Notes under the pieces: generated by a model | Seen by the model: the letters and a program-made list of their open reading frames with translations, nothing else | Databases searched by the model: none | Told to the model about the DNA's origin: nothing | Assembly: GCF_007641255.1 (NCBI RefSeq) | Contig: NZ_CP036259.1 | Coordinates: 4,714,501-4,778,500 of the forward strand | Direction: 5' to 3' | From: Sporomusa termitida | GTDB lineage: Bacteria; Bacillota; Negativicutes; Sporomusales; Sporomusaceae | Length of the DNA stretch: 64,000 nt | In this document: in pieces, positions 51,025 through 59,960 of the stretch | Position numbering within the stretch: position 1 is the first letter of the stretch | Layout: each line of letters starts with the position of its first letter | Program-made: the position numbers and the translations under genes

Positions 51025-51215
51025 AGTAGCAAAGATTTCCGGGAAATAATTTCTTGATAGACACTAATGATCATAGGATTAATTTTTTCTAAATCTGCAG
51101 GCGCCAGTTGTGACAGTTTATACCGATCCTCCATCATAGTCAGCAACTGGCTCAGTCGCTGTACATCGTCCTCGGCAATCGCCATCTGTTCCCGGTACCA
51201 ATTCATTCCACACAT
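51009..51215 (-). CDS. Small helical protein
   Basis: The 68-residue protein (MCGMNWYREQMAIAEDDVQR...) is predicted fully helical with a leucine-rich, amphipathic pattern. GGGGGTGAAGAT precedes the start. It lies directly downstream of the SulP gene on the same strand. No family is recognised. Confidence 0.55.
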   Translation of the reverse strand: MCGMNWYREQMAIAEDDVQRLSQLLTMMEDRYKLSQLAPADLEKINPMIISVYQEIISRKSLLLEKSL

Positions 51216-51263
51216 ATCTTCACCCCCATTTTCCTACTATTCGTGAAAACAAATCCGAACCCT

Positions 51264-53000
51264 CTAAGCCGGGACCTCGTTTGCTACAGCCTCACTTTTA
51301 GCATCGCAACCGTCAAAAATCCGCTCACGGCAACGCGAACAGCACTTGGCATCGGCATGCTGCATCGCATAGGCAATTGCGTGTTCCGTATGCACAAAAA
51401 ACCGCTCTTTGCCAATCCTTTCTGCAAGGCCAGTCGTGCGCAAAATTTTCTGCGGTTGATCATTCAGACCGGAAATTAAAACCATGATGCCGCGTTTTTG
51501 CAAACTCTCCACAATGGTACGCAAATGATCCTCACCTGTCAGATCTATAAACGGCACCTTACTAAGGCGAAGAATAAGAATCCTGGGATTATACTGAATG
51601 GTATCCATAATACTCGCGGAGAACATCTGGGCTGCGCCGAAGAAAAGCGGCCCTTCAATACTAAAGATGCTGATCTGAGGGCAATCATGGGTATCCAGCC
51701 GCGACTGAGCCGCTACTTTAGATAAGTGGTTTTCCGGATTAGGGAGAACTTTGGTTACAACCAGAATGTCGCTCATGCGTTTGACAAAAATAACCATAGC
51801 CAGCAACAGTCCAACCTCGACAGCTACTGTCAAATTCGCCAGTACCGTAAGCAGAAACGTAACAACAAGCACGCTGCTACTATTGGATCTGGTCTTTAAA
51901 ATAGCAAAAAAAGCCTGATGTTCACTCATATTATAGGCAACCAGCATCAGCACCGGTGCCATACTGGCAAGGGGAATAGCCCCGGCATAAGGGGCTAGGA
52001 CAATGAGGGTTGCCAATACGAATAAGGCTGATATTACAACCGAATAGCGGGTGACGGCCCCGCTCTTAATATTGGTGGCAGTCCGGGCAATGGCCCCGGT
52101 AGCCGGAATACCGCCAAAGAGTGGCGTTACTATATTGGCAATCCCCTGCCCAATTAATTCCCTGTTGCTATTATGACGTGTTCCGGTCATGCCATCGGCC
52201 ACAACAGCCGAAAGCAATGATTCAATAGCTCCCAGCATTGCGATAGTAAAGGCCGGCCGGATAAGCTGCTCCAGCTTATCAACAGTAATGGCTGGGAGTG
52301 CAAAATGCGGCAACCCGCCTGGAATCCCCCCGAAAGCGGTCGCAATAGTAGCTACTTGCCCCGGATACATGAATGCTGCCAGTGCCGTTGAGGCTAATAA
52401 GCCAACAAGCGAACCGGGGATTCTGGGCAGGAAACGCGGTGTAAGCAATATAAGCGCCAGGCAGACTATCGCAGTTAAGATACTGTATGGATTAAGTGTA
52501 TCAAGATGAAGGAGGATCTCCCGGATACTGTCAATAAAGCCTTCATGGCCTTGTATTCCTGTCAAACCAAGGAAATTTGCGATCTGTCCTGTAAAAATAT
52601 TAATTGCAATCCCGGCAGTAAACCCGACAGTAACCGGCCGGGGGATAAACTTTATGAGCGTACCCATTTTAAGAAGGCCCATAACAATTAAAATTATACC
52701 TGCCAGCAGGCCGGCCAGCAACAAATTCTCATACCCATGGACCAGTACAATAGAAAGCAGTATGGGTATAAATGCCCCTGTTGGTCCTGTAACCTGGTAG
52801 CGGCTCCCCCCAAACAGGGAAGCCAGTACAGCCGCAATAATTGTCGTGTAGATCCCATATTCGGGCTTTACCCCGGCAGCAATCGCAAAAGCCATTGCCA
52901 GCGGCAGCGAAATTACACCGACAGTAAGGCCGGCCATTAAGTCTTTTTGAAAATGCCTGGAACAGTAGCGTTTTAGTGGTACTTTTAGACTGCGTAACAT
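51264..53000 (-). CDS. SulP-family anion transporter with STAS domain
   Basis: The 578-residue protein has the SulP start (DLMAGLTVGVISLPLAMAFA, then YGIYTTIIAAVLASLFGGSR and VTGPTGAFIPILL), 10-14 helices to about residue 420, and a C-terminal STAS domain (ISIFSIEGPLFFGAAQMFSA, then LILRLSKVPFIDLTGEDHLR). It would import sulfate, bicarbonate or dicarboxylates. Residues 552-560 carry a CC-x2-C motif (KCCSRCRERI), an unusual tail. Confidence 0.9.
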   Translation of the reverse strand: MLRSLKVPLKRYCSRHFQKDLMAGLTVGVISLPLAMAFAIAAGVKPEYGIYTTIIAAVLASLFGGSRYQVTGPTGAFIPILLSIVLVHGYENLLLAGLLAGIILIVMGLLKMGTLIKFIPRPVTVGFTAGIAINIFTGQIANFLGLTGIQGHEGFIDSIREILLHLDTLNPYSILTAIVCLALILLTPRFLPRIPGSLVGLLASTALAAFMYPGQVATIATAFGGIPGGLPHFALPAITVDKLEQLIRPAFTIAMLGAIESLLSAVVADGMTGTRHNSNRELIGQGIANIVTPLFGGIPATGAIARTATNIKSGAVTRYSVVISALFVLATLIVLAPYAGAIPLASMAPVLMLVAYNMSEHQAFFAILKTRSNSSSVLVVTFLLTVLANLTVAVEVGLLLAMVIFVKRMSDILVVTKVLPNPENHLSKVAAQSRLDTHDCPQISIFSIEGPLFFGAAQMFSASIMDTIQYNPRILILRLSKVPFIDLTGEDHLRTIVESLQKRGIMVLISGLNDQPQKILRTTGLAERIGKERFFVHTEHAIAYAMQHADAKCCSRCRERIFDGCDAKSEAVANEVPA

Positions 53001-53301
53001 GTAATATTCCCTTCAGAAAAAAGTGTGCAAACTAATTATACCCCCTTGATTACATTATGTAAATTTAACCAATCGTCATATTAGTAGATTGAGCTGGAAT
53101 TATCCCCGTTTTTCGGTGTTAACTGGCAATAACCAACTCAGGCAAGCAAATAATAGGCAAAGGTTACTTCTGAATTAAACTTTGGCATTACTTTATAGAA
53201 ATCCCATTGTTATTCCTCAAATTTGCAGGATTCTGACTACTGATAAAGAAAAAGGTTAAGTATCGGTATCGTTTATAAACCGGAAATGAGGAGGGTTTCT
53301 A

Positions 53302-53652
53302 ATGTTTTCACTTAATTTTATATCGCCTCATAATGAAAAATTATTAATTGCCCGGCAAAAAAGCGCTACTATCCGTTTAGGGGATATTAGGGATATTTAT
53401 TCCGAAAACTCTATCGTCTGGATTACATTTGGCAGCAAGTACGGACCCAAAAAGAAATTATATGAAGCAATGATCGACAAGGCCCTTACCAAAAAATTCT
53501 GCGATTTAACGACTAAAGAACTGATCCATCAAAACCCTGATATCTCAACCGTTGACGAACTAATTCGCACCTTCGAAGCAATATACGAAAAACAGATCCA
53601 TGTCGACGATACTGTTACTGTGATTCACTTTACCGAAGTAGTGAGAGAATGA
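53302..53652 (+). CDS. ASCH-domain protein
   Basis: The 116-residue protein starts MFSLNFISPHNEKLLIARQK, followed by SATIRLGDIRDIYSENSIVW, an ASCH (PUA-like) RNA-binding beta barrel pattern with K-x-T-I-R. It continues to a C-terminal strand (DTVTVIHFTEV). GAGGAGG precedes the ATG. ASCH proteins bind RNA or modified nucleosides; the substrate is unknown. The 300-base gap before it shows no other feature. Confidence 0.75.
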   Translation: MFSLNFISPHNEKLLIARQKSATIRLGDIRDIYSENSIVWITFGSKYGPKKKLYEAMIDKALTKKFCDLTTKELIHQNPDISTVDELIRTFEAIYEKQIHVDDTVTVIHFTEVVRE

Positions 53653-53712
53653 GGGTCGCTATAGATTAAACCAACAGGTGCAGGGAGATACTGTACATAC
53701 GGAGGTAAAGGC

Positions 53713-53847
53713 ATGGGTAAAATTTCTCCTAAGAGCAGCTATAAGAATAAGAAGACAGCAGTAAAAAGTTCCCAGTTTTTTATTGATAAACAAGCAGTTA
53801 AACTTCTAAAAATTAAACAGCAACCAAAGGACACCAGTGATATTTAG
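53713..53847 (+). CDS. Small basic orphan protein
   Basis: The 44-residue peptide MGKISPKSSYKNKKTAVKSS... is strongly basic. GGAGGTAAAGGC precedes the ATG and a terminator follows (53865-53900, AAAACCTGTCT with AGACAGGTTTT). It resembles small spore proteins in composition only. Confidence 0.5.
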   Translation: MGKISPKSSYKNKKTAVKSSQFFIDKQAVKLLKIKQQPKDTSDI

Positions 53848-53864
53848 CAATATAAGGGCATCCT

Positions 53865-53900
53865 AAAACCTGTCTGAACGCTCGTTCTAGACAGGTTTTT
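53865..53900 (+). terminator. Terminator
   Basis: AAAACCTGTCT pairs with AGACAGGTTTTT around a 12-base loop. Confidence 0.75.
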
Positions 53901-54007
53901 GCTTTTCTGGGAAGCTGATAATTTTATAGTACGTTCTTATGTACACACATCTTGTGTCTTAATCATAGAATGTATCATAACCCCAAAAATATTTAAGGAG
54001 GACTATT

Positions 54008-54334
54008 ATGGATGGATTTGGCTTTACGTCTATAAGCGGCACCCGCAGTATGGTCCATGAATTATGCAATGAAATCGGGCTCAATATGGTTATATTCTTA
54101 TCTGATGGTACCACTTACTATGGCCTTCTTCAGCGTGTCGAGGATGGACGTTTTGCAAGGTTAGCCCCTGCTGGAGGACAACAGAATGTTGTTGTAATTC
54201 CCCCTAATGGTTTAGCCTATTTGGAAGATTTTACCTTGATTGACCTGTGTACTATTGTCGCTAAATCTGTAAATACAAATACATTTCCCTTTAGCGACAT
54301 CGACATTGCGGGAGGAGGCAAAATAAATGACTGA
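54008..54334 (+). CDS. Hypothetical protein, Sm-like strand pattern
   Basis: The 108-residue protein has short beta-like strands (MVIFLSDGTTYYGLLQRVED then GRFARLAPAGGQQNVVVIPP) recalling an Sm-like barrel, but no signature is complete. AAGGAGGAC precedes the ATG. The stop overlaps the next gene by 8 bases, so the two form an operon of unknown function. Confidence 0.6.
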   Translation: MDGFGFTSISGTRSMVHELCNEIGLNMVIFLSDGTTYYGLLQRVEDGRFARLAPAGGQQNVVVIPPNGLAYLEDFTLIDLCTIVAKSVNTNTFPFSDIDIAGGGKIND

Positions 54335-54605
54335 AGAAGATCGCAGCAAAGGCTCATTCATAAGCCAGTTATGTTTCTACCAGGGGCAGGCCGGGGTAAA
54401 TATTAGAACATGGGGTGGCTTTCAGTTTACCTGCGGCCGCCTGATGGATATCGACGACTGTTTGGCAACTCTAACAGATGTTGCCGTTGTCCTTCCTGGC
54501 TCCGAAGAATGTTTTCAGTTAAACTTTGTTACCGTTAATCTTTCACTACTAACTTCTTTTGGTATTTCCGACCGTGAAAACTGCCCTGATTGCGATTACT
54601 GCTAA
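54327..54605 (+). CDS. Hypothetical cysteine-containing partner protein
   Basis: The 92-residue protein reads MTEEDRSKGSFISQLCFYQG and ends DRENCPDCDYC, a C-x2-C-x2-C metal-binding-like tail. GGGAGGAGGC lies before the ATG inside the upstream gene. It shares the beta-rich, Sm-like look of its partner (VNIRTWGGFQFTCGRLMDID). A terminator follows at 54655-54700. Confidence 0.55.
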   Translation: MTEEDRSKGSFISQLCFYQGQAGVNIRTWGGFQFTCGRLMDIDDCLATLTDVAVVLPGSEECFQLNFVTVNLSLLTSFGISDRENCPDCDYC

Positions 54606-54654
54606 CTGTATTTATCCTGTTCATTAATGCATGCAAAGCATATGCGAACGCAGC

Positions 54655-54700
54655 AGGGAAATCCCGTTTAAAACAACAGTTTTAGGCGGGATTTCCTGAT
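54655..54700 (+). terminator. Terminator
   Basis: GGAAATCCCG pairs with CGGGATTTCC around a long AT-rich loop. Confidence 0.65.
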
Positions 54701-55019
54701 TGCCGCCCCTGAAGACTGCATCCTCTCATCACTGCTTAAATAAATAGCAAAAGACCGGCCCTTAATAAAAAATTACCCAGAAGCATTCAGCCCTGGGCAT
54801 CAAAGTGTTTATAATAGGGATATTTTATATAAATAGAAAAGCGGGGCTTTTCTATAATTTTACGCTGTCTATAATGAATTATAATTGCCTATTTTTATAA
54901 TTTGATTAGAGAATTATGGAAAGATAAAAAACAGCAGCCAAAGCCACCGGCAGGTGATCAAAATAATATGCTCTTTGAATTTGCGTAAACTTTCAAAACG
55001 TATTTTACCCGCTCACAGT

Positions 55020-55230
55020 TTAGGAACAGGCATAAACACCCTTCGCGATTGCCTCGGTCAATTTTTCGTTGGTACTCGGACGTCTGTAATAAGTGGCGTT
55101 CTCTATGTTAGTTATATAGCCAAACTTCAATATAAAGCAGCCGGTATTTTATTGCGCCGCAGAACAAAAAAATCGGCCTCTTGGGCTGACCCTCCACTAG
55201 TTCTACGCGGGCCATTAAATTACGTTTGTA
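55020..55230 (-). pseudogene. C-terminal remnant of N-acetylmuramoyl-L-alanine amidase
   Basis: The minus strand reads FFVLRRNKIPAALYIEV in one frame. After a frameshift it continues FGYITNIENATYYRRPSTNE, then KLTEAIAKGVYACS and stop. This is the Amidase_3 ending (LR-x-PA-x-L-x-E-x-GF-x-TN and AIA-x-G). The zinc-binding N-terminal part is absent. No intact neighbour relates to it. Confidence 0.65.
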
Positions 55231-55410
55231 TCGCCCCTAACATTATCACCTTCTGAGCCAAGCTCCATGTCTACTGATTATAGGTAGTTTTTTGTCCTGG
55301 CACATTTTGCTTGCTACACACTGAACCACTATTTTTGAATATATATAATATAAATACTAATTTAGAAGTTAATGTGCAAGTAACTTGCCTGAAAGGGGGA
55401 ATTTGATTAT

Positions 55411-55551
55411 ATGGACAATGATGAGGAAAATGCACGTTTGTTTGTACATTCTCTGAAGACACTAATAGGCATATATGATGAGGAAAGCGGTGAATCGGTC
55501 CCCATAGAAAAGCTTAAGTCGCTCTTAGATCACTATGGCTTATATAATTGA
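55411..55551 (+). CDS. Small acidic orphan protein
   Basis: The 46-residue peptide MDNDEENARLFVHSLKTLIG... is acidic and helical. GAAAGGGGGA lies 11 bases upstream, a little far. No family is recognised. Confidence 0.4.
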   Translation: MDNDEENARLFVHSLKTLIGIYDEESGESVPIEKLKSLLDHYGLYN

Positions 55552-55774
55552 AAGCCGTTGGCTATTTATATTATTTTAAAAATACCCTTTCCAGCCAACA
55601 TCAACAGACCCGCATGCCTGCAAGTCCGGTCTCGGCTTGAACCGACTCCGTCAATAGCTGATTTTGTTAATTTGCTGTTGTTAAAGAATTAGCTCCTTTA
55701 TTCTGGTTAAAACCAAATATCTATTATCTCCTGCCCACTTAAAGCGCCGCCCATCGCTGGACGGCGCTTATTCT

Positions 55775-55978
55775 TTATGCCAGTATCACGGTTACGACAG
55801 AATCGTCTTGGGCGTCGAAAATATCTACAGCCGTATTATTGGCCACAATAGCATACCGGCCTTCAGCAACAGGATTACCGTTAAGCAAAATAACATCCAC
55901 CGAATCAAAGGACAACCCTTCCGGCAATGCATATACCCCGGATTCGTCAGCACGGATTAATTCAATGATCTTACCCAT
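55775..55978 (-). CDS. Small beta-rich protein
   Basis: The 67-residue protein MGKIIELIRADESGVYALPE... has repeated hydrophobic beta-like stretches and a V-T-V-I-L-A end. GAGGTATAAG precedes the ATG. It is followed by a hairpin (GCGCCG with CGGCGC near 55742-55768). No family is recognised. Confidence 0.55.
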   Translation of the reverse strand: MGKIIELIRADESGVYALPEGLSFDSVDVILLNGNPVAEGRYAIVANNTAVDIFDAQDDSVVTVILA

Positions 55979-56091
55979 CTTATACCTCCTCGATATTATG
56001 TTACTTTATTATATGCACTTACTATTTTGCTGGTACCATCTGGCTTACCGCCGCCTGTCTGCAGACAGCGATCAGAGTAGAGTCGCCGCAT

Positions 56092-56170
56092 GCCCTTTAG
56101 GGTAAAGATTTTTCTTATCTCTTAGATAATAGCAGCGAATTTTTATAAATTCTGATGGGGTTAAAAAAAC
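56092..56170 (+). repeat. Dispersed structured repeat R2, copy 3 (second half)
   Basis: CCCTTTAGGGTAAAGATTTTTCTTA and GAATTTTTATAAATTC then TGATGGGGTTAAAAAAAC match copy 2, including the final hairpin and the GATGGGG block. The first hairpins differ. The 480 bases that follow, to 56660, hold only the stop-interrupted reading frame noted separately. Confidence 0.5.
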
Positions 56171-56379
56171 CGCCAACGCGGCCCTTGGGGATTACCGCCG
56201 TTCCCAATACTGCCCCCACTGCCGGCGGCCATGATCTATACGGACTTTCAGCCTCTCAAAACTTATAAGCTTTGATATTATAATAAATAGTATAACAAAA
56301 GCCGCCTACCCACTGGGCAGGCAGCTTACTATTTAGAATTCTGATACTTCATAAAGAACCATATGCCAGACCAATAACA

Positions 56380-56535
56380 CTAATCTCCAGGACTATTCGC
56401 GGACTTTTTCCCGCGTTCAGAAGTTAATACGACTACGGTTCCTGCTAAAACCAGGCTTCCTGATAAGCCCCAACCTATTAGCCCTTCACAAGCATCACAT
56501 CCATTTATGGTATTTTGCTAAAGTACTCCCCTCAT
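56380..56535 (-). pseudogene. Small membrane-protein frame interrupted by TAG
   Basis: From the ATG at 56535 the frame reads MRGVL, a TAG, then QNTINGCDACEGLIGWGLSG, then a hydrophobic helix and stop at 56380. The part after the TAG has the look of a small membrane protein with a C-x2-C pair, but no normal start codon lies after the TAG. It may be a broken gene. Confidence 0.3.
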
Positions 56536-56660
56536 GGTGATTACTGAACTTGTAAGAATAAACCGCACCTAGCAACCGCCCACGTTGTCTGGCTGCTTCT
56601 GGGATTTTCCCTGCGCAAGCAGCATTAGTCTCCAGTGTGTGAACAGAGCGAGGTTTCGCC

Positions 56661-57020
56661 TTAATAAGAATCATTTTGTTTAGGAATTACAATTGAGTCA
56701 GGCATTAACTGACTACCCTCTAAGGGCACGTTCCTAAATATCTCGTCATTGGAATTATCATCTCTGACTCTCTTGGTGCTCAACACCTTGCGATAGTGAA
56801 TAAAAGAGCCCTTGTTGCCGCATTCCGGGCAATAGGTATTATCGCTTCGGTGGCGGTTGGCTTTCCAAGAGAATAAATTGAAGTGAAGCCCGCAGTTCTG
56901 ACAAATAAAGCCGTTTACAAATACCCCTTCGCGCTCTTTTTCTTTAACCCCTACGGGTTTGCTTTTTAAGATAAGCACTGGCTGATTTTCTCGATTAAAA
57001 CGGTTGGACTCATCTTTCAT
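56661..57020 (-). CDS. Zinc-ribbon protein
   Basis: The 119-residue protein has a zinc ribbon, FICQNCGLHFNLFSW with YCPECGNKGSFIHY (C-x2-C...C-x2-C, spacing about 25). The tails are charged and unstructured. I choose ATG 57020; AAAGGA lies 12 bases before it. Another in-frame ATG sits 12 bases upstream but on the ribosome binding site. Function unknown, possibly nucleic-acid binding. Confidence 0.6.
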   Translation of the reverse strand: MKDESNRFNRENQPVLILKSKPVGVKEKEREGVFVNGFICQNCGLHFNLFSWKANRHRSDNTYCPECGNKGSFIHYRKVLSTKRVRDDNSNDEIFRNVPLEGSQLMPDSIVIPKQNDSY

Positions 57021-57188
57021 AAGTAGAACCATTCCTTTCGTTTACTCGCGGCATAATCGAAATGAAATCAAATTGAGCCCCGAGAATTTTTTTAAATAAA
57101 CCTTCGTCATCTATTATGAAAACATTATAAGTGAAAATTCAGCAATTTGCTAGTACTTCATCCTTCTTAAAACCAGGGGAATAGCTTG

Positions 57189-57355
57189 CGTAGATTTTTT
57201 CGCAATGCAAGGCGGAGGACGCTAACTGATTCAGTAAGATCTGCTTTAATAAGGCCGGTAGGTGATATGTCTCTTATTACTTGCGCGGGCCGCGCATATC
57301 GGACATATGTAAGGTGACGACAACGAAGGGTGGCGGGAAATAGACCGGCAGTATT
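57189..57355 (+). repeat. Dispersed repeat family R1, copy 2
   Basis: This copy matches the one at 31343-31503 over its full length with short insertions and substitutions, same orientation. It is inserted between two small minus-strand genes. Confidence 0.7.
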
Positions 57356-57432
57356 TACTGGATTAGGCTGACAAGGTACTAGTGTTTTAAATAATGATAA
57401 AACGGCCTCAGGCGACTTCGGCAGGCGGTCCC

Positions 57433-57636
57433 CTACATTAAACACTCTGCATCCTTATCAAGTAAATAAGTTAAATAATCACGGATAATTGCATTTGCTC
57501 TGGACTTATCGTCAACGTTCGCAAAATGAAAGTTTCCGTCAGCAATCCTGAAATCAGTAATCCCGTTTACGACTAACTGTTCTTGTATGCGGGCCGTTAA
57601 CTTACTTAATAATGACTCTTTCATATCAGTGACCAT
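57433..57636 (-). CDS. Small orphan protein
   Basis: The 67-residue protein MVTDMKESLLSKLTARIQEQ... has an amphipathic helix, then alternating segments (FRIADGNFHFANVDDKSRAN). AAAGGATGTGATATT precedes the ATG at 57636. The frame is open for 62 more codons upstream, but without a good start. No family is recognised. Confidence 0.55.
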   Translation of the reverse strand: MVTDMKESLLSKLTARIQEQLVVNGITDFRIADGNFHFANVDDKSRANAIIRDYLTYLLDKDAECLM

Positions 57637-57879
57637 AATATCACATCCTTTTTTCCATAATTTGGATATTATTATAGCACTATATACAAAAAAAGCCAAT
57701 AGAAAAAGCGCCCACCCCCAGGCTAAACGATTTACCAAGAAATAATTGTGGTTTCTGATGCTCATGCTTGTATTATTACGTTTATACCTGTTTTTAGGCT
57801 TAATACCTTGATTGGGATACAATCCGGCTACGACTTAACATAAAAACAGCCTCCCGAATCCTCGGAAGGCTTGAGTTAT

Positions 57880-57955
57880 TGGAGCCGATAACAGGATTCG
57901 AACCTGCGACCTACTCATTACGAATGAGCCGCTCTACCAGCTGAGCTATACCGGC
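57880..57955 (-). tRNA. tRNA-Thr (anticodon CGT)
   Basis: The cloverleaf has acceptor GCCGGTA with TATCGGC, anticodon loop TTCGTAA, T-arm GGTTCGAATCC and encoded CCA. Confidence 0.93.
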
Positions 57956-58037
57956 AAATTAACATTATCATTTTAGCTTACTCCTGTAATAATGTCAAGA
58001 TCGGTCATAAGTAATACATTGCTGTGAACAGTAAATG

Positions 58038-59297
58038 TTATTCTTTGCAGGTTTGCTCTGGCGACCAGCTCATTTCCCCAATTTGGTTGATCAGACTCCC
58101 CAAGCCGCTGCCATCACTAAACAAATCGGCCACAATACCACCATCAATCTTGCGATTATCGACCATACCGCGCATAATCTTTTCAATATCCCGTGCACTA
58201 AGCGGGCCACGATAAGGTCGATTCTCACTTAAGGCAACAAAAACATCGGCCACACTGACCATCCTGGCACCTAACCGCAATAAATCGCCCGGCACACGAA
58301 AAGGATAACCCGAGCCATCCAAAGTCTCGTGATGGAAAGCAGCCCATTCGGCTACTGTAGAAAACCCGTCAATTTGTTCAAGAATTCGATAGGTATAATA
58401 GGGATGCTGCTTAATTATGGAGAACTCCCGTTCCGTAAGCTTCCCGGGTTTTTCCAGATATTCATTGGGGATCGACAATTTACCTAAATCGTGAAACAAA
58501 CCTGCGATCTTCATCAATTTTACTTCCTCTAAACTATAGCCTTTAGCTTTTGCCAGGAATGCCGATACCAGGGCTACACTCCGGGAATGCATACCTGTAA
58601 ATCGGCTAGTCCGGTCAATGATAGTTGCAAAAATCTCTCCAATGTTAACAATATCGTCAATATTAAATATCATACGGCCATAGGCATCAATCTGGCGAAA
58701 GAAATTCTGATAATAATGTGGGTTAGTTAAATCCAGCCAAAAACTCTCCTGGCGGGCAAATTCGTGCAGTGCCTTCACTAGATTCGGATCAAAATAACTG
58801 CCGCTCAACTCTCTAATTGCCGATAAAATATCAGGTCGCTGTTCAAATATGTAAACTTTATCCCGAATCAGTATTTCCAGGCGGTCTGCCAAGTTAATTA
58901 TCCTGCTGATGATCGGAATATTGTGACCGGCAAGGCCGTACGGACTAGAGCCATCCCACATATCATGATGGTGGCGGATGCCTTCAGCCAGCATACTAAA
59001 CTGAGGTGACTCCTTGAGCAACTGATACCCGGCCTCAGCATGCTGATAAATATCATCGCCAACTTTAAACATATGCAATTTCTTTTTTTCCGACCAGTTG
59101 GAGGCAGCTCCAATATCATGGAGTAACGCGGCATATACCAGTAATTGACGCTGCGAATCATCTAAATTAATCTGTTCGGCAATGCGATTGGCAATAAGTG
59201 CCGTCCGCCAATGGTGGCGTGATAAACCATCTGTTGATAATTCTAACGCGATAGATAAGGCACTTACTAAATTACTAGGGTGGATATTAAATAACAT
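58038..59297 (-). CDS. HD-GYP phosphodiesterase with tandem HD domains
   Basis: The 419-residue protein has an N-terminal HD domain (HHWRTALIANRIAEQINLDD, then LLHDIGAASNW) in which the GYP motif is replaced by SPYGL. A complete C-terminal HD-GYP follows (GLFHDLGKLSIPNEYLEKPG, then HHETLDGSGYPF). The second domain should hydrolyse cyclic di-GMP or cGAMP; the first is probably regulatory. No receiver or membrane domain is present. It is a single gene between tRNA-Thr and the NrdD-like gene. Confidence 0.88.
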   Translation of the reverse strand: MLFNIHPSNLVSALSIALELSTDGLSRHHWRTALIANRIAEQINLDDSQRQLLVYAALLHDIGAASNWSEKKKLHMFKVGDDIYQHAEAGYQLLKESPQFSMLAEGIRHHHDMWDGSSPYGLAGHNIPIISRIINLADRLEILIRDKVYIFEQRPDILSAIRELSGSYFDPNLVKALHEFARQESFWLDLTNPHYYQNFFRQIDAYGRMIFNIDDIVNIGEIFATIIDRTSRFTGMHSRSVALVSAFLAKAKGYSLEEVKLMKIAGLFHDLGKLSIPNEYLEKPGKLTEREFSIIKQHPYYTYRILEQIDGFSTVAEWAAFHHETLDGSGYPFRVPGDLLRLGARMVSVADVFVALSENRPYRGPLSARDIEKIMRGMVDNRKIDGGIVADLFSDGSGLGSLINQIGEMSWSPEQTCKE

Positions 59298-59372
59298 ACT
59301 CTCCGCTCCCTATATGAAACAAACTACCTGCGGAACACCGGCGATCACGCAACCATATTAACAGTTGCGAAT

Positions 59373-59645
59373 TTAAATATGAGCCTGCCGATCAAACAGT
59401 TCCGCCTGCTTAGCAGAGTTAAACCGGTCTTCAGTACTAAGGTAACCGGTAATACGGCGTACCCGCTTGATGGGTGAACGCTCAACCGCCTTGACAACGA
59501 TTTCTTCACCCTCAACCATTAACTGTACCCCTGCAAGCTCTTTGCCTTGCCGATGCCACAGCCGGATTTCTTCCTGAACAATAGACCGGATTTCTGCCTC
59601 AGTAATCCCTGCTTCAGTTATAACTTTAATTCCGTCAATAATCAT
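59373..59645 (-). CDS. Small protein resembling the C-terminus of anaerobic ribonucleotide reductase
   Basis: The 90-residue protein ends with ERSPIKRVRRITGYLSTEDR then FNSAKQAELFDRQAH, which resembles the NrdD tail (R-x-x-GYL, N-x-x-K-x-x-E), but without a C-x-x-C zinc pair. ATG 59645 has AGGAGG 7 bases upstream. Full NrdD enzymes are over 600 residues, so this is a free-standing small relative. Role unknown. Confidence 0.5.
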   Translation of the reverse strand: MIIDGIKVITEAGITEAEIRSIVQEEIRLWHRQGKELAGVQLMVEGEEIVVKAVERSPIKRVRRITGYLSTEDRFNSAKQAELFDRQAHI

Positions 59646-59819
59646 ATCCATTCCTCCTAATGTAAGGGTTACCTTTAATAATAAACGCTGCCAATAAATA
59701 GTCAATAGAACTTAGGTCCCTTAAATTGCGTCCATTCACCCCGGGGATTAACCCTGCCGAGCTGCGCTAAGATCGGCAAATTGTTCCATAGATACACATA
59801 AACACACGCAGACGCCCCC

Positions 59820-59960
59820 TCAGTCAAACGACCTTGCGGATAACCCGTTCATATAAGTATCTGCGCACCCTGGGCCATGATAGTCTGCAAGCGCATCAAG
59901 TATCTGCAAAGCATGTTCTACCTCATTTAATGCAAAAACTTCGTCCATAAATTTTCCCAT
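59820..59960 (-). CDS. Short orphan ORF
   Basis: The 46-residue frame MGKFMDEVFALNEVEHALQI... is acidic and helical and ends GPGCADTYMNGLSARSFD. Only a weak ribosome binding site (CAGGGGC) is visible. No family is recognised. Confidence 0.35.
   Translation of the reverse strand: MGKFMDEVFALNEVEHALQILDALADYHGPGCADTYMNGLSARSFD

Noticed and set aside
54954-55256. 100-codon plus-strand ORF
   Set aside because: The opposite strand carries recognisable amidase sequence, so this is a shadow of a pseudogene.
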